Translations under genes and position numbers: made by a program
The notes under the pieces: generated by a model
Databases searched by the model: none
Told to the model about the DNA's origin: nothing
Seen by the model: the letters and a program-made list of their open reading frames with translations, nothing else
Part shown: positions 9,620 to 20,134 of the stretch, piece after piece
Layout of the letters: each line of letters starts with the position of its first letter
How positions within the stretch are numbered: position 1 is the stretch's first letter
DNA from: Betaproteobacteria bacterium
GTDB lineage: Bacteria > Pseudomonadota > Gammaproteobacteria > Burkholderiales > SG8-39
DNA length: 43,726 nucleotides
Assembly (NCBI GenBank): GCA_009693435.1
Contig: SHXF01000032.1
Location: 1 to 43,726, forward strand
Direction of reading: 5' to 3'

Positions 9620-10135
9620 TCAGGCGCGCGCCGCAGCCCTGGCGCGTTCCGCCTTTTCGACGTTCCAGCGCCGCAGCACTTCGGCGGACTTGCCGGTGTC
9701 TTCCTTGTAGCGCTCGCTCGTGGTCGGGACGAAGGCGGTCAGTTCCATGCGATGGCCGCTGGGGTCGGTGAAGTAGATCGAGTGGTAGGGCTCGCGCACA
9801 TGCGGGCCTTCAACCGTGATACCCGCCTTCTCCAGACGCGCTTTCATGGCGTCGACCTGCGCGCTGTCCGGCATGATGTACGCGTAGTGCGGCGCGAATT
9901 TGGGCTGCGCGGGATCCTTCTTCGGAGCGGGGAAGTCCGGTGCGTCGAAGAAGGCGATGTAACTGCCGTCCGACAGTTTGAAAAAGAGATGCAGGTAGAG
10001 ACAGGGCCTCCCTGCGTATTCCTCGACCCGGTCGGCGACGGTCATCTCCAGGCCCAGGATGCCCTGGTAAAAATCAACGGTCTTCTGCGCATCGTTGCAC
10101 ATCAGCGCGATATGGGCGTACGTGACGTCGGGCAT
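9620..10135 (-). CDS. VOC (glyoxalase/bleomycin resistance/extradiol dioxygenase) superfamily protein
   Basis: A 171-residue protein with two beta-alpha-beta-beta-beta modules of the vicinal oxygen chelate fold. Visible candidate metal ligands are His8 in the opening YAHIAL strand, a histidine in the HYAYIM strand at the start of the second module, and the glutamate of HRMELTAF at its end. Members include glyoxalases, isomerases and small ring-cleaving dioxygenases; the sequence does not say which. An AAGGAGAG ribosome binding site sits just before the ATG, and a promoter-like pair lies at 10199-10225. It appears to be the first gene of the minus-strand catabolic run. Confidence 0.82.
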   Translation of the reverse strand: MPDVTYAHIALMCNDAQKTVDFYQGILGLEMTVADRVEEYAGRPCLYLHLFFKLSDGSYIAFFDAPDFPAPKKDPAQPKFAPHYAYIMPDSAQVDAMKARLEKAGITVEGPHVREPYHSIYFTDPSGHRMELTAFVPTTSERYKEDTGKSAEVLRRWNVEKAERARAAARA

Positions 10136-10198
10136 CTCGACTCTCCTTGGCAGGGAAATGCGACAGGGAAACGCGGACGAAAAATGGAACTGTTTTTC

Positions 10199-10225
10199 AT
10201 TTTAAAGGAAGAACTCGCTGCACAA
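10199..10225 (-). promoter_or_regulatory. possible promoter of the VOC-hydrolase-tctC-prpF run
   Basis: Read on the minus strand: TTGTGC (10225-10220), a 15-bp spacer, and TAAAAT (10204-10199), about 65 bp before the VOC start codon. The -10 matches the sigma-70 consensus at 5 of 6 positions and the -35 at 3 of 6. The spacer is shorter than ideal. Confidence 0.35.
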
Positions 10226-10349
10226 GCGGGCGTTCGGTCCTTCCTGAAACCGGGATAATTCAATGCAGGCTTCCATGTGACCCCCTTTGCGATATCAAGC
10301 AGGTTGGGCCGAGCGCAGCGATTCCCGGCATCGGGTGGAGCAAACCGCA

Positions 10350-10487
10350 AAGTTGGGCTTCGCTTCGCCCACCGCCAACCTTCGAGGGGATAGCTGCAAA
10401 GGTCCTGCCCTGGAAGGCAAGTTGGGGTTCGCCTCGCTCACCGTCAATCTACGAGGGGATGGCTGCGAAGGTCGTACCCTGGAAGGA
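10350..10487 (+). repeat. 69-bp tandem duplication
   Basis: Two adjoining copies, 10350-10418 and 10419-10487, are alike at most positions. The period is a multiple of three, and one plus-strand frame (10287-10511) stays open through both, giving a 23-residue repeat with the motif KLGFAS...NLRGD...LEG. No ribosome binding site or recognisable family supports a gene. The rest of the 10136-10686 intergenic region holds only the VOC promoter candidate. Confidence 0.7.
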
Positions 10488-10686
10488 GGGTTGTTTGTGG
10501 GGTTGAGCTAACCCTGTGACAATCCATGGATGCGAATGTTTCTGGAATCGTGACGAATGACAGTTACCGGCTTGCACATGCTGCCGATCGGCGCCTCTTG
10601 TCGGCGCAACGCCGTCGTCATGAGCCTGTCGTGAACGGGGGATCCTTCGCCGTGCCGGCCACGGCCAAGTCGCGCCCCGGTCGCTG

Positions 10687-11244
10687 GTGTACGTGGTCGG
10701 TCCGTCAGGCGCGGGCAAAGACAGCCTGATCGACTATGCGCGGGGCCGGCTCGCGCCTGATCTCCCGGTTGCGTTTGCGCAGCGCCATATCACCCGGCCG
10801 AACGTCGCGGGTGGCGAGGACCATGTCGCGCTCGACGAGGCCGGGTTCGAAGCGCAGCGGCGCGCCGGACGCTTCGCCATGAACTGGGACGGCAACGGCC
10901 TGCGTTACGGCATCGGGGTCGAGATGGACCAGGCGCTCGCCCGGGGTCTGGATGTCGTGGTGAACGGTTCGCGCGGCCATCTGGCAAGCGCGCTCGTCCG
11001 CTATCCGGGGATGCTGGTGGTGTGGGTAAGCGCGCCTGACTCCGTGCTCGTCAGCCGCATGCGAAAACGTGGCCGCGAGTCCGAACGGGAGATCGCCGAG
11101 CGCATCTCCCGCTTGTCCGGACTGCGTCCTCCACCCGGGGTTGCCGTAGTCGAGATCGTCAATGCAGCCGATCTGGCGAGCGCGGGGGAAAAGCTGGTTG
11201 CGATTCTCGCCACCCGTGGTGAGGAGAAGTCTGCGGCGAGATAG
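10687..11244 (+). CDS. phnN: ribose 1,5-bisphosphate phosphokinase PhnN
   Basis: A 185-residue protein starting with the P-loop GPSGAGKDS (about residues 5-13), then QRHITRP and AFAMNW-like segments characteristic of PhnN, a guanylate-kinase-like enzyme that makes 5-phosphoribosyl 1-diphosphate from ribose 1,5-bisphosphate in phosphonate (C-P lyase) degradation. The start is a GTG at 10687; the frame is closed at 10621 and holds no ATG upstream, and this start gives the normal N-terminus. Unusually, no other phn gene is present here, so it is an orphan copy or was separated from a phn cluster. Confidence 0.85.
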   Translation: MYVVGPSGAGKDSLIDYARGRLAPDLPVAFAQRHITRPNVAGGEDHVALDEAGFEAQRRAGRFAMNWDGNGLRYGIGVEMDQALARGLDVVVNGSRGHLASALVRYPGMLVVWVSAPDSVLVSRMRKRGRESEREIAERISRLSGLRPPPGVAVVEIVNAADLASAGEKLVAILATRGEEKSAAR

Positions 11245-11524
11245 GGAATCGGCAGCATGCAGCGCCCGACAGGGTCATGGAAATATACAAAAAATATACG
11301 CGAATGCCACGAACAAGCGCGTCGTTGCGGTATCGCATGAATATAATTGCGGCAAATATTGCTGCATGGTTGCCCCAGGCGGACCGGTCATGGATTGCGG
11401 GCCAGCTCGGGCGAGTTGCACTTGATGAACGCATTGCGATAATTGCATGGCCACGGGGATGGAAGCAGCGAATCGAATGACGCCATCCCCGCCGCGAAAC
11501 CACACTCTTCCAGGACTATGGAAA

Positions 11525-11905
11525 ATGCCCAAGCCTTCCGCAGCACCCATCACGATTTACCACAACCCCAAGTGCGGCACCTCGCGCAACGTGCTCGCGC
11601 TGATTCGCAATGCCGGTGTCGAGCCGGCGATCGTCGAGTACCTGAAGACACCGCCGAGCCGCGAGCGGCTGGTCGAACTGATGGCGCAGATGGGCATCGG
11701 CGCGCGCGGCCTGTTGCGCCGCAAGGGCACGCCGTTCGACGAACTACGGCTGGATAATTCGAAGTGGAGCGATGATGAACTCATCGATTTCATGATGGCG
11801 CATCCCATCCTGATCAACCGCCCCATCGTGGTGACGCGCCTGGGTACGAAGCTGTGCCGTCCGTCGGAGTCGGTGCTGGACATCCTGCCCGGAGCAAAAA
11901 AATAG
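11525..11905 (+). CDS. ArsC-family arsenate reductase (glutaredoxin-dependent type)
   Basis: A 126-residue protein of normal ArsC length. Seen: the catalytic NPKCGTSRN loop with Cys17, and arginines at positions matching the three oxyanion-binding arginines of the E. coli enzyme (in GLLRR, INRPIV and LCRPSE). Such enzymes reduce arsenate using glutathione and glutaredoxin in the cytoplasm. ATG 11525 was preferred over an earlier in-frame ATG at 11447 because it gives the standard N-terminus. No arsR, arsB or other arsenic gene is nearby, so a housekeeping role like that of YffB/Spx-type relatives is also possible. The 280 bp before it are AT-rich and hold no clear gene. Confidence 0.85.
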   Translation: MPKPSAAPITIYHNPKCGTSRNVLALIRNAGVEPAIVEYLKTPPSRERLVELMAQMGIGARGLLRRKGTPFDELRLDNSKWSDDELIDFMMAHPILINRPIVVTRLGTKLCRPSESVLDILPGAKK

Positions 11906-11910
11906 TCCGG

Positions 11911-12005
11911 AACCGGCCGCAATTGCCGGTGAGCACCAGTTGACGTTGAGCGCCAATTGTTGTTGACCACCAATCGCCGTTGACCACCAATCGCCGCTGA
12001 CCACC
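11911..12005 (+). repeat. 17-bp degenerate tandem repeat, 3' of uvrA
   Basis: The unit GTTGACCACCAATCGCC occurs exactly at 11962-11978 and 11979-11995 and partially at 11996-12005. Progressively decayed copies precede it at 11945, 11928 and about 11911. It fills the gap between the convergent arsC-like gene and the uvrA stop codon. Confidence 0.75.
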
Positions 12006-14843
<2,838 letters not shown>

Positions 14844-15000
14844 GGGAAGTCGCCCGGGCCAAACCTGCTAATATACGCAATTACCCGGCCTTACCGCCAG
14901 CATATTGCAGTTCAGCCCCACCGGACGCGGTATTCGCCCGCTTTTCCCCCCCTGATTTCATCCGGTTCTTCCACCACAGCCCGCTCGCGATCTCAACCTA

Positions 15001-16242
15001 GTGACCGTACCCGCCGAGGCCCCCACGCGCATGACCCGGCTCGAAGTGCGAGCCAGCCTGTCGCTGTCGTGGCTGTTCGCCCTGCGCATGCTCGGGCTGT
15101 TCCTGATCCTGCCGGTATTCGCGGTGCACGCCCAGCACCTGGAAAATGGCGGCAACCGCACCCTGGTCGGGGTGGCCCTGGGCATCTACGGGCTGACCCA
15201 GGGGCTGCTGCAGATTCCCTTTGGCATGGCCTCCGACCGCTATGGGCGAAAGCGGGTGATCATCATCGGCCTGCTGTTGTTTGCCTTCGGCAGTTTCGTC
15301 GCGGCTTTCGCCACCGATATCTGGGTGGCCATCCTCGGACGCGCTATCCAGGGCTCGGGCGCGATTTCCGCGGCCGTGGTGGCCTTTGCCGCCGACCTGA
15401 CCCGCGAAGAGCACCGCACCAAAGCCATGGCGATGATAGGCGGCTCGATCGGCCTCGTGTTTGCGTTGTCGCTCACGGTGGCGCCGGCGCTGTACGAGTG
15501 GATCGGCATGGCGGGCATATTCATATTGACCGGCGTGCTGTCCCTGGGCGGCATCTGGGTCACGCTGGCCGTGGTCCCGGCGGAATCGCTGGCCCACATC
15601 GACAAGACGCGGCGCGTCGCCGCGGCTTCTCTGGGGGGCGTGCTGCGCAACGCCGAACTGCTGCGGCTCAACGTCGGCATCTTCGTGCTGCACGTGGCGC
15701 AAATGGCGATATTTGTCGTCATCCCGGTGGCGCTGGTGCAGCATGGCAATCTGCCGATCGGCAGCCACTGGAAGATATACCTGCCGGTGGTGCTGATATC
15801 GTTCGTGCTGATGGTGCCGCCACTGTTCTGGGCGGAGCGGCGCGGCCACATGAAGACGGTGTTTCTCGGCGCCATCGCGCTGTTGGTGGCGGTGCAGATC
15901 GGTTTTGTGGTCTGGCTGCCGCAACTGGCCGCGGTGGTGATGCTGCTGCTGGCGTTCTTCGTCGCCTTCAACCTGTTGGAGGCGAGCCTGCCTTCGCTGG
16001 TGTCCCGTGTCGCGCCGGCCAACGCGCGCGGCACGGCGCTGGGGGTGTACAACACCACCCAGGCGCTGGGCCTGTTTGTCGGCGGCGCCGCCGGCGGCTG
16101 GCTGGCCGAGCATCACGGAGAATCGTCGGTGTTTGTATTCGGATTGGTCTTATGTGCGTTATGGTTTGGAGTGGCGTCCGGTATGGACGCCAAAGTGGGT
16201 GCGAGAAAATCGCCCCGGACCGGCAAGGCGGCACAAACGTGA
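15001..16242 (+). CDS. MFS transporter (YajR-like)
   Basis: A 413-residue major facilitator with about twelve hydrophobic helices. Seen: the loop 2-3 signature GMASDRYGRKRVI and an early RMLGLFLILPVFAVHA helix typical of the YajR-like drug:H+ antiporter group. It lacks the extra C-terminal domain of E. coli YajR. Its substrate is unknown. The GTG at 15001 is used as start; ATG 15031, preceded by GAGG, is a good alternative. The order uvrA (divergent) - MFS - ssb is common in Betaproteobacteria and supports the call. Confidence 0.88.
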   Translation: MTVPAEAPTRMTRLEVRASLSLSWLFALRMLGLFLILPVFAVHAQHLENGGNRTLVGVALGIYGLTQGLLQIPFGMASDRYGRKRVIIIGLLLFAFGSFVAAFATDIWVAILGRAIQGSGAISAAVVAFAADLTREEHRTKAMAMIGGSIGLVFALSLTVAPALYEWIGMAGIFILTGVLSLGGIWVTLAVVPAESLAHIDKTRRVAAASLGGVLRNAELLRLNVGIFVLHVAQMAIFVVIPVALVQHGNLPIGSHWKIYLPVVLISFVLMVPPLFWAERRGHMKTVFLGAIALLVAVQIGFVVWLPQLAAVVMLLLAFFVAFNLLEASLPSLVSRVAPANARGTALGVYNTTQALGLFVGGAAGGWLAEHHGESSVFVFGLVLCALWFGVASGMDAKVGARKSPRTGKAAQT

Positions 16243-16276
16243 TTCCCGCGCGGGCGTTGCGTGCGGCACTGTTTCT

Positions 16277-16360
16277 GGTCGATTGAAAAACGCGGTCGAT
16301 TGAAAAACGCGGTGGATTGAAAAGCACGGTCGATTGAAAAGCACGGTCGATTGAACAGCG
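16277..16360 (+). repeat. 17-bp tandem repeat between the MFS gene and ssb
   Basis: Five adjoining copies start at 16277, 16294, 16311, 16328 and 16345. The first two are identical (GGTCGATTGAAAAACGC); copies 3 to 5 vary mainly at the end. They lie in the ssb leader, 52 bp before its start codon, followed by a doubled TCGAGCTCAT. The period equals that of the repeat 3' of uvrA; on opposite strands the two units share a CGATTG core. Confidence 0.85.
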
Positions 16361-16411
16361 AAACCAATTTCGAGCTCATAGTCGAGCTCATCCTCTAGGA
16401 GGGTTAGTCAA

Positions 16412-16873
16412 ATGGCATCGGTAAACAAAGTGATTCTGGTGGGCAATCTCGGGCGTGACCCCGAAACCCGTTTCAACGCCGAAGGCGGATCGATTACCAA
16501 CGTGTCTCTGGCCACGACCGACACCTGGAAAGACAAGGCGAGCGGTGAAAAGCAGGAGCGCACCGAGTGGCACCGGGTGGTGTTCTTCAACCGTCTCGCC
16601 GAGATCGCAAGCGAATACCTGAAGAAGGGATCGCAGGTCTACATCGAAGGGGCGCTGCGCACGCGCAAATGGACCGACAAGGAAGGCCAGGAAAAATACA
16701 GCACCGAAATCGTGGCCGACAAGATGCAGATGCTGGGCAGCCGCTCGGGCATGGGCGATGGCGGCGCGCGCGGCGGCGAAGTACGCGAGCCTGTGCCCGC
16801 CGGCGAAAACCGGCCCGCGGCGAAGAAGCCCGCAGGCAAGTTCGACGACATGGACGACGATATACCGTTCTAG
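16412..16873 (+). CDS. ssb: single-stranded DNA-binding protein
   Basis: A 153-residue SSB. Seen: the OB-fold (about residues 1-110) with the [12 protein letters not shown] opening and the [12 protein letters not shown] strand, a glycine- and proline-rich linker, and the acidic C-terminal tip DDDIPF that recruits repair and replication proteins. It coats single-stranded DNA in replication, recombination and repair. A strong ribosome binding site AGGAGG (16397-16402) precedes the ATG. The stop codon is TAG, placed exactly after the functional DIPF tip, which shows that TAG is read as stop in this organism. Confidence 0.97.
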   Translation: MASVNKVILVGNLGRDPETRFNAEGGSITNVSLATTDTWKDKASGEKQERTEWHRVVFFNRLAEIASEYLKKGSQVYIEGALRTRKWTDKEGQEKYSTEIVADKMQMLGSRSGMGDGGARGGEVREPVPAGENRPAAKKPAGKFDDMDDDIPF

Positions 16874-17081
16874 CCAGGGGCTGTCGGGCCGGGTATTTGC
16901 ATTGTGTGAGCGCCTCCTTACCGTTGGGGGGATAGCGGAGCACCACCATCGTAGGGCGCGGATTCATCGCGCCATGGTCGCGGGAAAACCACCGGAATTC
17001 GGCGCGCCGAAGTTGCACCCTACAACTGCGCCCTACGGCTACAGTGTGTTTGGCGGCGATGGGTATTGACTTCGATAGGTG

Positions 17082-17111
17082 TTGACTTCGCCGCAGCGCC
17101 CGCAAGATAAT
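17082..17111 (+). promoter_or_regulatory. sigma-70-type promoter of the sox genes
   Basis: TTGACT (17082-17087), 18-bp spacer, GATAAT (17106-17111); each hexamer matches the consensus at 5 of 6 positions, 40 bp before the soxY start. The word TTGACTTCG also occurs 16 bp earlier (17066-17074), making a direct repeat that could be a regulator site. The rest of the 16874-17150 gap shows nothing else. Confidence 0.5.
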
Positions 17112-17150
17112 TTGCGGTTCTGGTTGGTGGTTAAGCACATTGGAGCGCTT

Positions 17151-17639
17151 ATGGTTTCGAAACGGTGGCAGGAGCAGCGGCGGCGGATACTGAAAGCCGG
17201 TGGTGGTGGTGGTGTGCTGGCCCTGGCGTTTGCCGCCGGGCTGATCACACCGGAAGAGGTGCTGGCACAGCAGGGCTGGAACAAGCGCGCGTTCGAAACC
17301 AAAACGTTTGCCGATACCCTGAAAGCGCTGAATGGCGCTGCCTCAAGCGAAAGCAAGGGCGTGCTGATCAACGCGCCAGACATCGCGGAGAACGGCATGG
17401 TGGTGCCCGTAGGCGTGACCAGCAACCTGCCGAAGACGGAATCGATCGCGATCCTGATCGAAAAGAACCCCAACACCCTGTCATCGGTATTCGAAATCGC
17501 GGACGGCACCGATCCGTTCATTGTCACGCGTGTAAAAATGGCCGAGACCTCGAATCTGTATGCCCTGGTCAGGGCGGACGGCAAGTACTTCCACGCCGTG
17601 AAGAACGTCAAAGTCACCCTGGGCGGGTGCGGCGGCTGA
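17151..17639 (+). CDS. soxY: thiosulfate-carrier protein SoxY
   Basis: A 162-residue SoxY. Seen: an N-terminal twin-arginine-type signal (RRRILKAG followed by a glycine- and alanine-rich hydrophobic stretch) and the invariant flexible C-terminus GGCGG, whose cysteine (residue 160) covalently carries the sulfur substrate during oxidation. It forms the SoxYZ heterodimer in the periplasm; Tat export as a folded complex with the signal-less SoxZ is established for the family. ATG 17151 has a GGAG upstream and gives a normal N-region. It is the first gene of soxYZAX. Confidence 0.95.
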   Translation: MVSKRWQEQRRRILKAGGGGGVLALAFAAGLITPEEVLAQQGWNKRAFETKTFADTLKALNGAASSESKGVLINAPDIAENGMVVPVGVTSNLPKTESIAILIEKNPNTLSSVFEIADGTDPFIVTRVKMAETSNLYALVRADGKYFHAVKNVKVTLGGCGG

Positions 17640-17683
17640 CCCGCGCGCCCCCTGCACTGTGAATACGGAAAGAGGACACGATC

Positions 17684-17998
17684 ATGGCTGAACCGATGCG
17701 CATCCGCGCCAACATGGCGGGCGACAAGGTCGAGGTAAAAGTACTGATGAACCACGCTATGGAAACCGGCCAGCGCAAGGACAACGCCGGCAATCTCGTT
17801 GCGGCGCATTTCATCCAGCAGGTCGACGCCACCCACAACGGCAAGACGGTGCTGTCGGCGCAGTGGGGCCCCGCGGTATCGAAAAATCCGTTCATGCATT
17901 TTCGCTTCAAGGGTGGCAAGCCCGGCGACAAGGTCGCCATTTCCTGGACCGACAACAAGGGCGACAAACGCACCGACGAAGCGACCGTCCTGGCGTGA
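17684..17998 (+). CDS. soxZ: sulfur-oxidation partner protein SoxZ
   Basis: A 104-residue SoxZ with the immunoglobulin-like beta fold of the family; MRIRAN, LMNHAMETGQRKD and NPFMHFRFKGGKPGD are recognisable. It has no signal peptide, as expected for a protein carried out with SoxY through the Tat system. An AAAGAGGA ribosome binding site precedes the ATG. Its TGA stop overlaps the GTG start of soxA in a GTGA junction, which points to coupled translation. Confidence 0.96.
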   Translation: MAEPMRIRANMAGDKVEVKVLMNHAMETGQRKDNAGNLVAAHFIQQVDATHNGKTVLSAQWGPAVSKNPFMHFRFKGGKPGDKVAISWTDNKGDKRTDEATVLA

Positions 17999-18840
17999 CG
18001 GGACGCAGGGGCAATCGGCGAAGGCGCTCGGGCGCGGTACTCATGTTCGTCATCGCGGCAGCGCCGCCGGTGGCGATGGCGCAGGCGGATATCCAGCAGG
18101 GCATGGCGCAGCACCGGCAGATCCTGCCGGACGGGAATCCCGCCGAGTTGTACGCCGCCCGCGGCGCGGCGCTGTGGATAACGCCGCGCGGCCCGAAAAA
18201 GGTCTCGCTCGAGCACTGCGATCTGGGAATGGGGCCCGGGGTGGTGAAGGGCGCCTACACGCGCCTGCCGCGCTACTTCAGCGATACCGACCGCGTGCAG
18301 GATCTGGAATCGCGCCTGGTGACCTGCATGGTGGCCTTGCAGGGATACAGCTTCGCCGAGGCCACCCGCAATCCCTTTTCGCAGCCGGGCCGGACTTCCC
18401 CCATGGAGGAACTGGTCGCCTGGATCGCCTCCGAATCCAGGGGGACAAAAATGGAGGTGTCGACGGCGCACGCCAAGGAGCAACGGGCCTACCAGATCGG
18501 GGAAAAGATATTCCATTATCGTGCCGGGCCGCATGATCTTGCCTGCGCCACCTGCCACGGCGAGGACAACAAGCGCATCCGCCTGCGGGATCTGCCAAAT
18601 CTGGTCAATCCCGCCGACGCGCAGCGCGCCTACACCGCCTGGCCAGGATACCGCGTGTCGCAGGGGGCGCTGCGCAGCTTTCAATGGCGGCTGTACGACT
18701 GCTTCCGGGAGCAGCGGTTTCCTGAGCTGGAGTACATCTCCGACGCGTCGATCGCGCTAACGACGTTCCTCGCGAAAAATGCCAACGGCGGCGTGTTCGA
18801 TGCGCCGACGCTGAAGCGCCAGGGTAGTGCCCGGCCGTGA
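17995..18840 (+). CDS. soxA: L-cysteine S-thiosulfotransferase subunit SoxA, single-haem form
   Basis: A 281-residue c-type cytochrome. From the GTG at 17995 it has a signal peptide ending near AMAQA. Seen: cysteines 75 and 111 where di-haem SoxA proteins carry the first haem site (here no CxxCH, so a disulfide is likely), one haem motif CATCH (184-188) and the active-site cysteine 236 in YDCFREQRFP. With SoxX it attaches thiosulfate to the SoxY cysteine in the periplasm. Both ends overlap neighbours by GTGA (soxZ before, soxX after), so the start is well supported. Confidence 0.94.
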   Translation: MTGRRGNRRRRSGAVLMFVIAAAPPVAMAQADIQQGMAQHRQILPDGNPAELYAARGAALWITPRGPKKVSLEHCDLGMGPGVVKGAYTRLPRYFSDTDRVQDLESRLVTCMVALQGYSFAEATRNPFSQPGRTSPMEELVAWIASESRGTKMEVSTAHAKEQRAYQIGEKIFHYRAGPHDLACATCHGEDNKRIRLRDLPNLVNPADAQRAYTAWPGYRVSQGALRSFQWRLYDCFREQRFPELEYISDASIALTTFLAKNANGGVFDAPTLKRQGSARP

Positions 18841-19454
18841 AAATCCGATCGGCGTTGCTCACCATGGCGGCCAGCCTGCTCGTGCCCGGGTGCGCAACCC
18901 TGACCGACGCGGAAGCGGAACTTCAGTCCGTGGAAATGATGAAATACTCCTTCAAGAGCAGTGGGCAGGCCGGGGTGAGGCGCCTCTTCCGGGACGAGAC
19001 GCAGGCTGCATGCAGCAAGCCGCCGGGGGAGGAACTGGCCAAAGCGGTCGCGGATAAAATCGAAAAGACCAACCTCGCGGCCATTCAGTACCCGGCTTCG
19101 GGCAAGCTGCTCGGCGACTGGCGAGAGGGTGAGCGCATTGCCCAGAGCGGGGCCGGCATGCGATTCGACGACGATCCGGACAGTCCGGCAGGGGGAAATT
19201 GCTACGCCTGCCATCAGCTGTCGCGCGGGGAAATGTCCTACGGGACGATAGGACCCAGCCTCGACAATTTCGGCAAGGCACGCGGTCAGGGCGTGGCCAT
19301 ACAGCGCTACGCCTACGGCAAGATCTTCAACGCCCAGGCCTATTCGGCCTGCTCCAGCATGCCGCGCTTCGGCCACAACAAGGTCCTCACGCCCGAACAG
19401 ATCACCCACCTGGTAGCGCTGCTGCTCGACCCGGCATCGCCGGTCAACCAGTAA
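18837..19454 (+). CDS. soxX: SoxX cytochrome c subunit, probable lipoprotein
   Basis: A 205-residue mono-haem cytochrome: haem motif CYACH (122-126) and likely axial methionine 175 in CSSMPRFG. It starts at a GTG overlapping the soxA stop. The N-terminus ends in a lipobox-like LVPGC with cysteine 19, so this SoxX may be lipid-anchored rather than soluble. SoxX is the electron-accepting partner of SoxA. It is the last sox gene here; the next gene, fmdB, has its own -10 candidate. Confidence 0.93.
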   Translation: MKIRSALLTMAASLLVPGCATLTDAEAELQSVEMMKYSFKSSGQAGVRRLFRDETQAACSKPPGEELAKAVADKIEKTNLAAIQYPASGKLLGDWREGERIAQSGAGMRFDDDPDSPAGGNCYACHQLSRGEMSYGTIGPSLDNFGKARGQGVAIQRYAYGKIFNAQAYSACSSMPRFGHNKVLTPEQITHLVALLLDPASPVNQ

Positions 19455-19546
19455 GGCAGAATTCAGGGCGGGGGCAGGTGCGGGCGGGTTGCATGGCATA
19501 CGGGTGTTTGCCCTGGTACGGCCCCGGAATTCACGCGTTTATCCCG

Positions 19547-19552
19547 TATAAT
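19547..19552 (+). promoter_or_regulatory. possible -10 element of fmdB
   Basis: A perfect TATAAT 26 bp before the fmdB ATG. No -35 hexamer stands at a proper distance upstream, so this is a weak or factor-dependent promoter, or chance. Confidence 0.35.
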
Positions 19553-19578
19553 GTCTGGTTTTGCGCAACGAGGTTGCC

Positions 19579-20091
19579 ATGCCTATCTACGAATATCGTT
19601 GCACCGAGTGTTCCTTTCAGAAAGAGTACCTGCAGAAGGTCTCGGATCCCAGGCTAACCGAGTGTCCGTCCTGCGGCAAAAGCACGTTCACGAAAATGCT
19701 GACGGCAGCGGGCTTCCAGCTGAAGGGCAGCGGCTGGTACGTGACCGATTTCAAGAACTCGGGCGCGGGCAGCGGCGCGAAAGCCGAAGCCGGCAAAGAC
19801 AAACCGGCGGGCGGTGAAGGCAAGGACGGCGGCGAGGGCAAAGTCGCGGGCGCCGAGTCGAAGTCCGAGACTTCTTCCGACAGCAAATCGGATTCCAGAT
19901 CCGCGGATTCCAGATCCGCGGATTCCAGATCCGCGGATTCCAGATCCGCCGAATCAAAATCCGCAGAATCAAGATCCTCAGAATCCAAATCCGCAGAATC
20001 CAAATCCGCAGAATCGAGGCCGGCCTCCGCGAGCGAGTCGAAAACTGAAACCAAAGCAAGCCCCTCGCCGTCATCTGCAACTGGTTCGTGA
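19579..20091 (+). CDS. FmdB-family zinc ribbon protein with repetitive tail
   Basis: A 170-residue protein. Residues 1-45 are the FmdB/CxxC_CxxC_SSSS zinc ribbon (MPIYEYRC, cysteines 8, 11, 29 and 32). Family members are short putative regulatory proteins of about 70-110 residues. Here the remainder is a long hydrophilic, Ser/Ala/Glu/Lys-rich, probably disordered tail containing eight five-residue repeats of the type S-A-D/E-S-R/K. ATG 19579 gives the canonical N-terminus. It is followed by the DUF502 gene 43 bp on, and then by aspS, a common arrangement in Betaproteobacteria. Function unknown. Confidence 0.88.
   Translation: MPIYEYRCTECSFQKEYLQKVSDPRLTECPSCGKSTFTKMLTAAGFQLKGSGWYVTDFKNSGAGSGAKAEAGKDKPAGGEGKDGGEGKVAGAESKSETSSDSKSDSRSADSRSADSRSADSRSAESKSAESRSSESKSAESKSAESRPASASESKTETKASPSPSSATGS
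19890..20009 (+). repeat. 15-bp in-frame tandem repeat inside fmdB
   Basis: Eight adjoining 15-bp units. The first four, from 19890, are identical (GGATTCCAGATCCGC); the last four are related (type AGAATCCAAATCCGC). Each adds five residues to the FmdB tail without changing frame, so copy number can vary by slippage. Confidence 0.9.
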
Positions 20092-20134
20092 CTGCAGCGA
20101 GCCAATCGCACGGCAGGCCGATAAACCTTCGCCC

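Noticed and set aside
11277..11480. Plus-strand frame of 67 codons between phnN and the arsC-like gene.
   Set aside because: No ribosome binding site or recognisable feature; the region is AT-rich and more likely regulatory or empty.
19617..20111. Minus-strand frame coding an acidic DSADLDS repeat protein.
   Set aside because: Antisense to the FmdB tail repeat; the plus-strand protein has the zinc ribbon and start signals.
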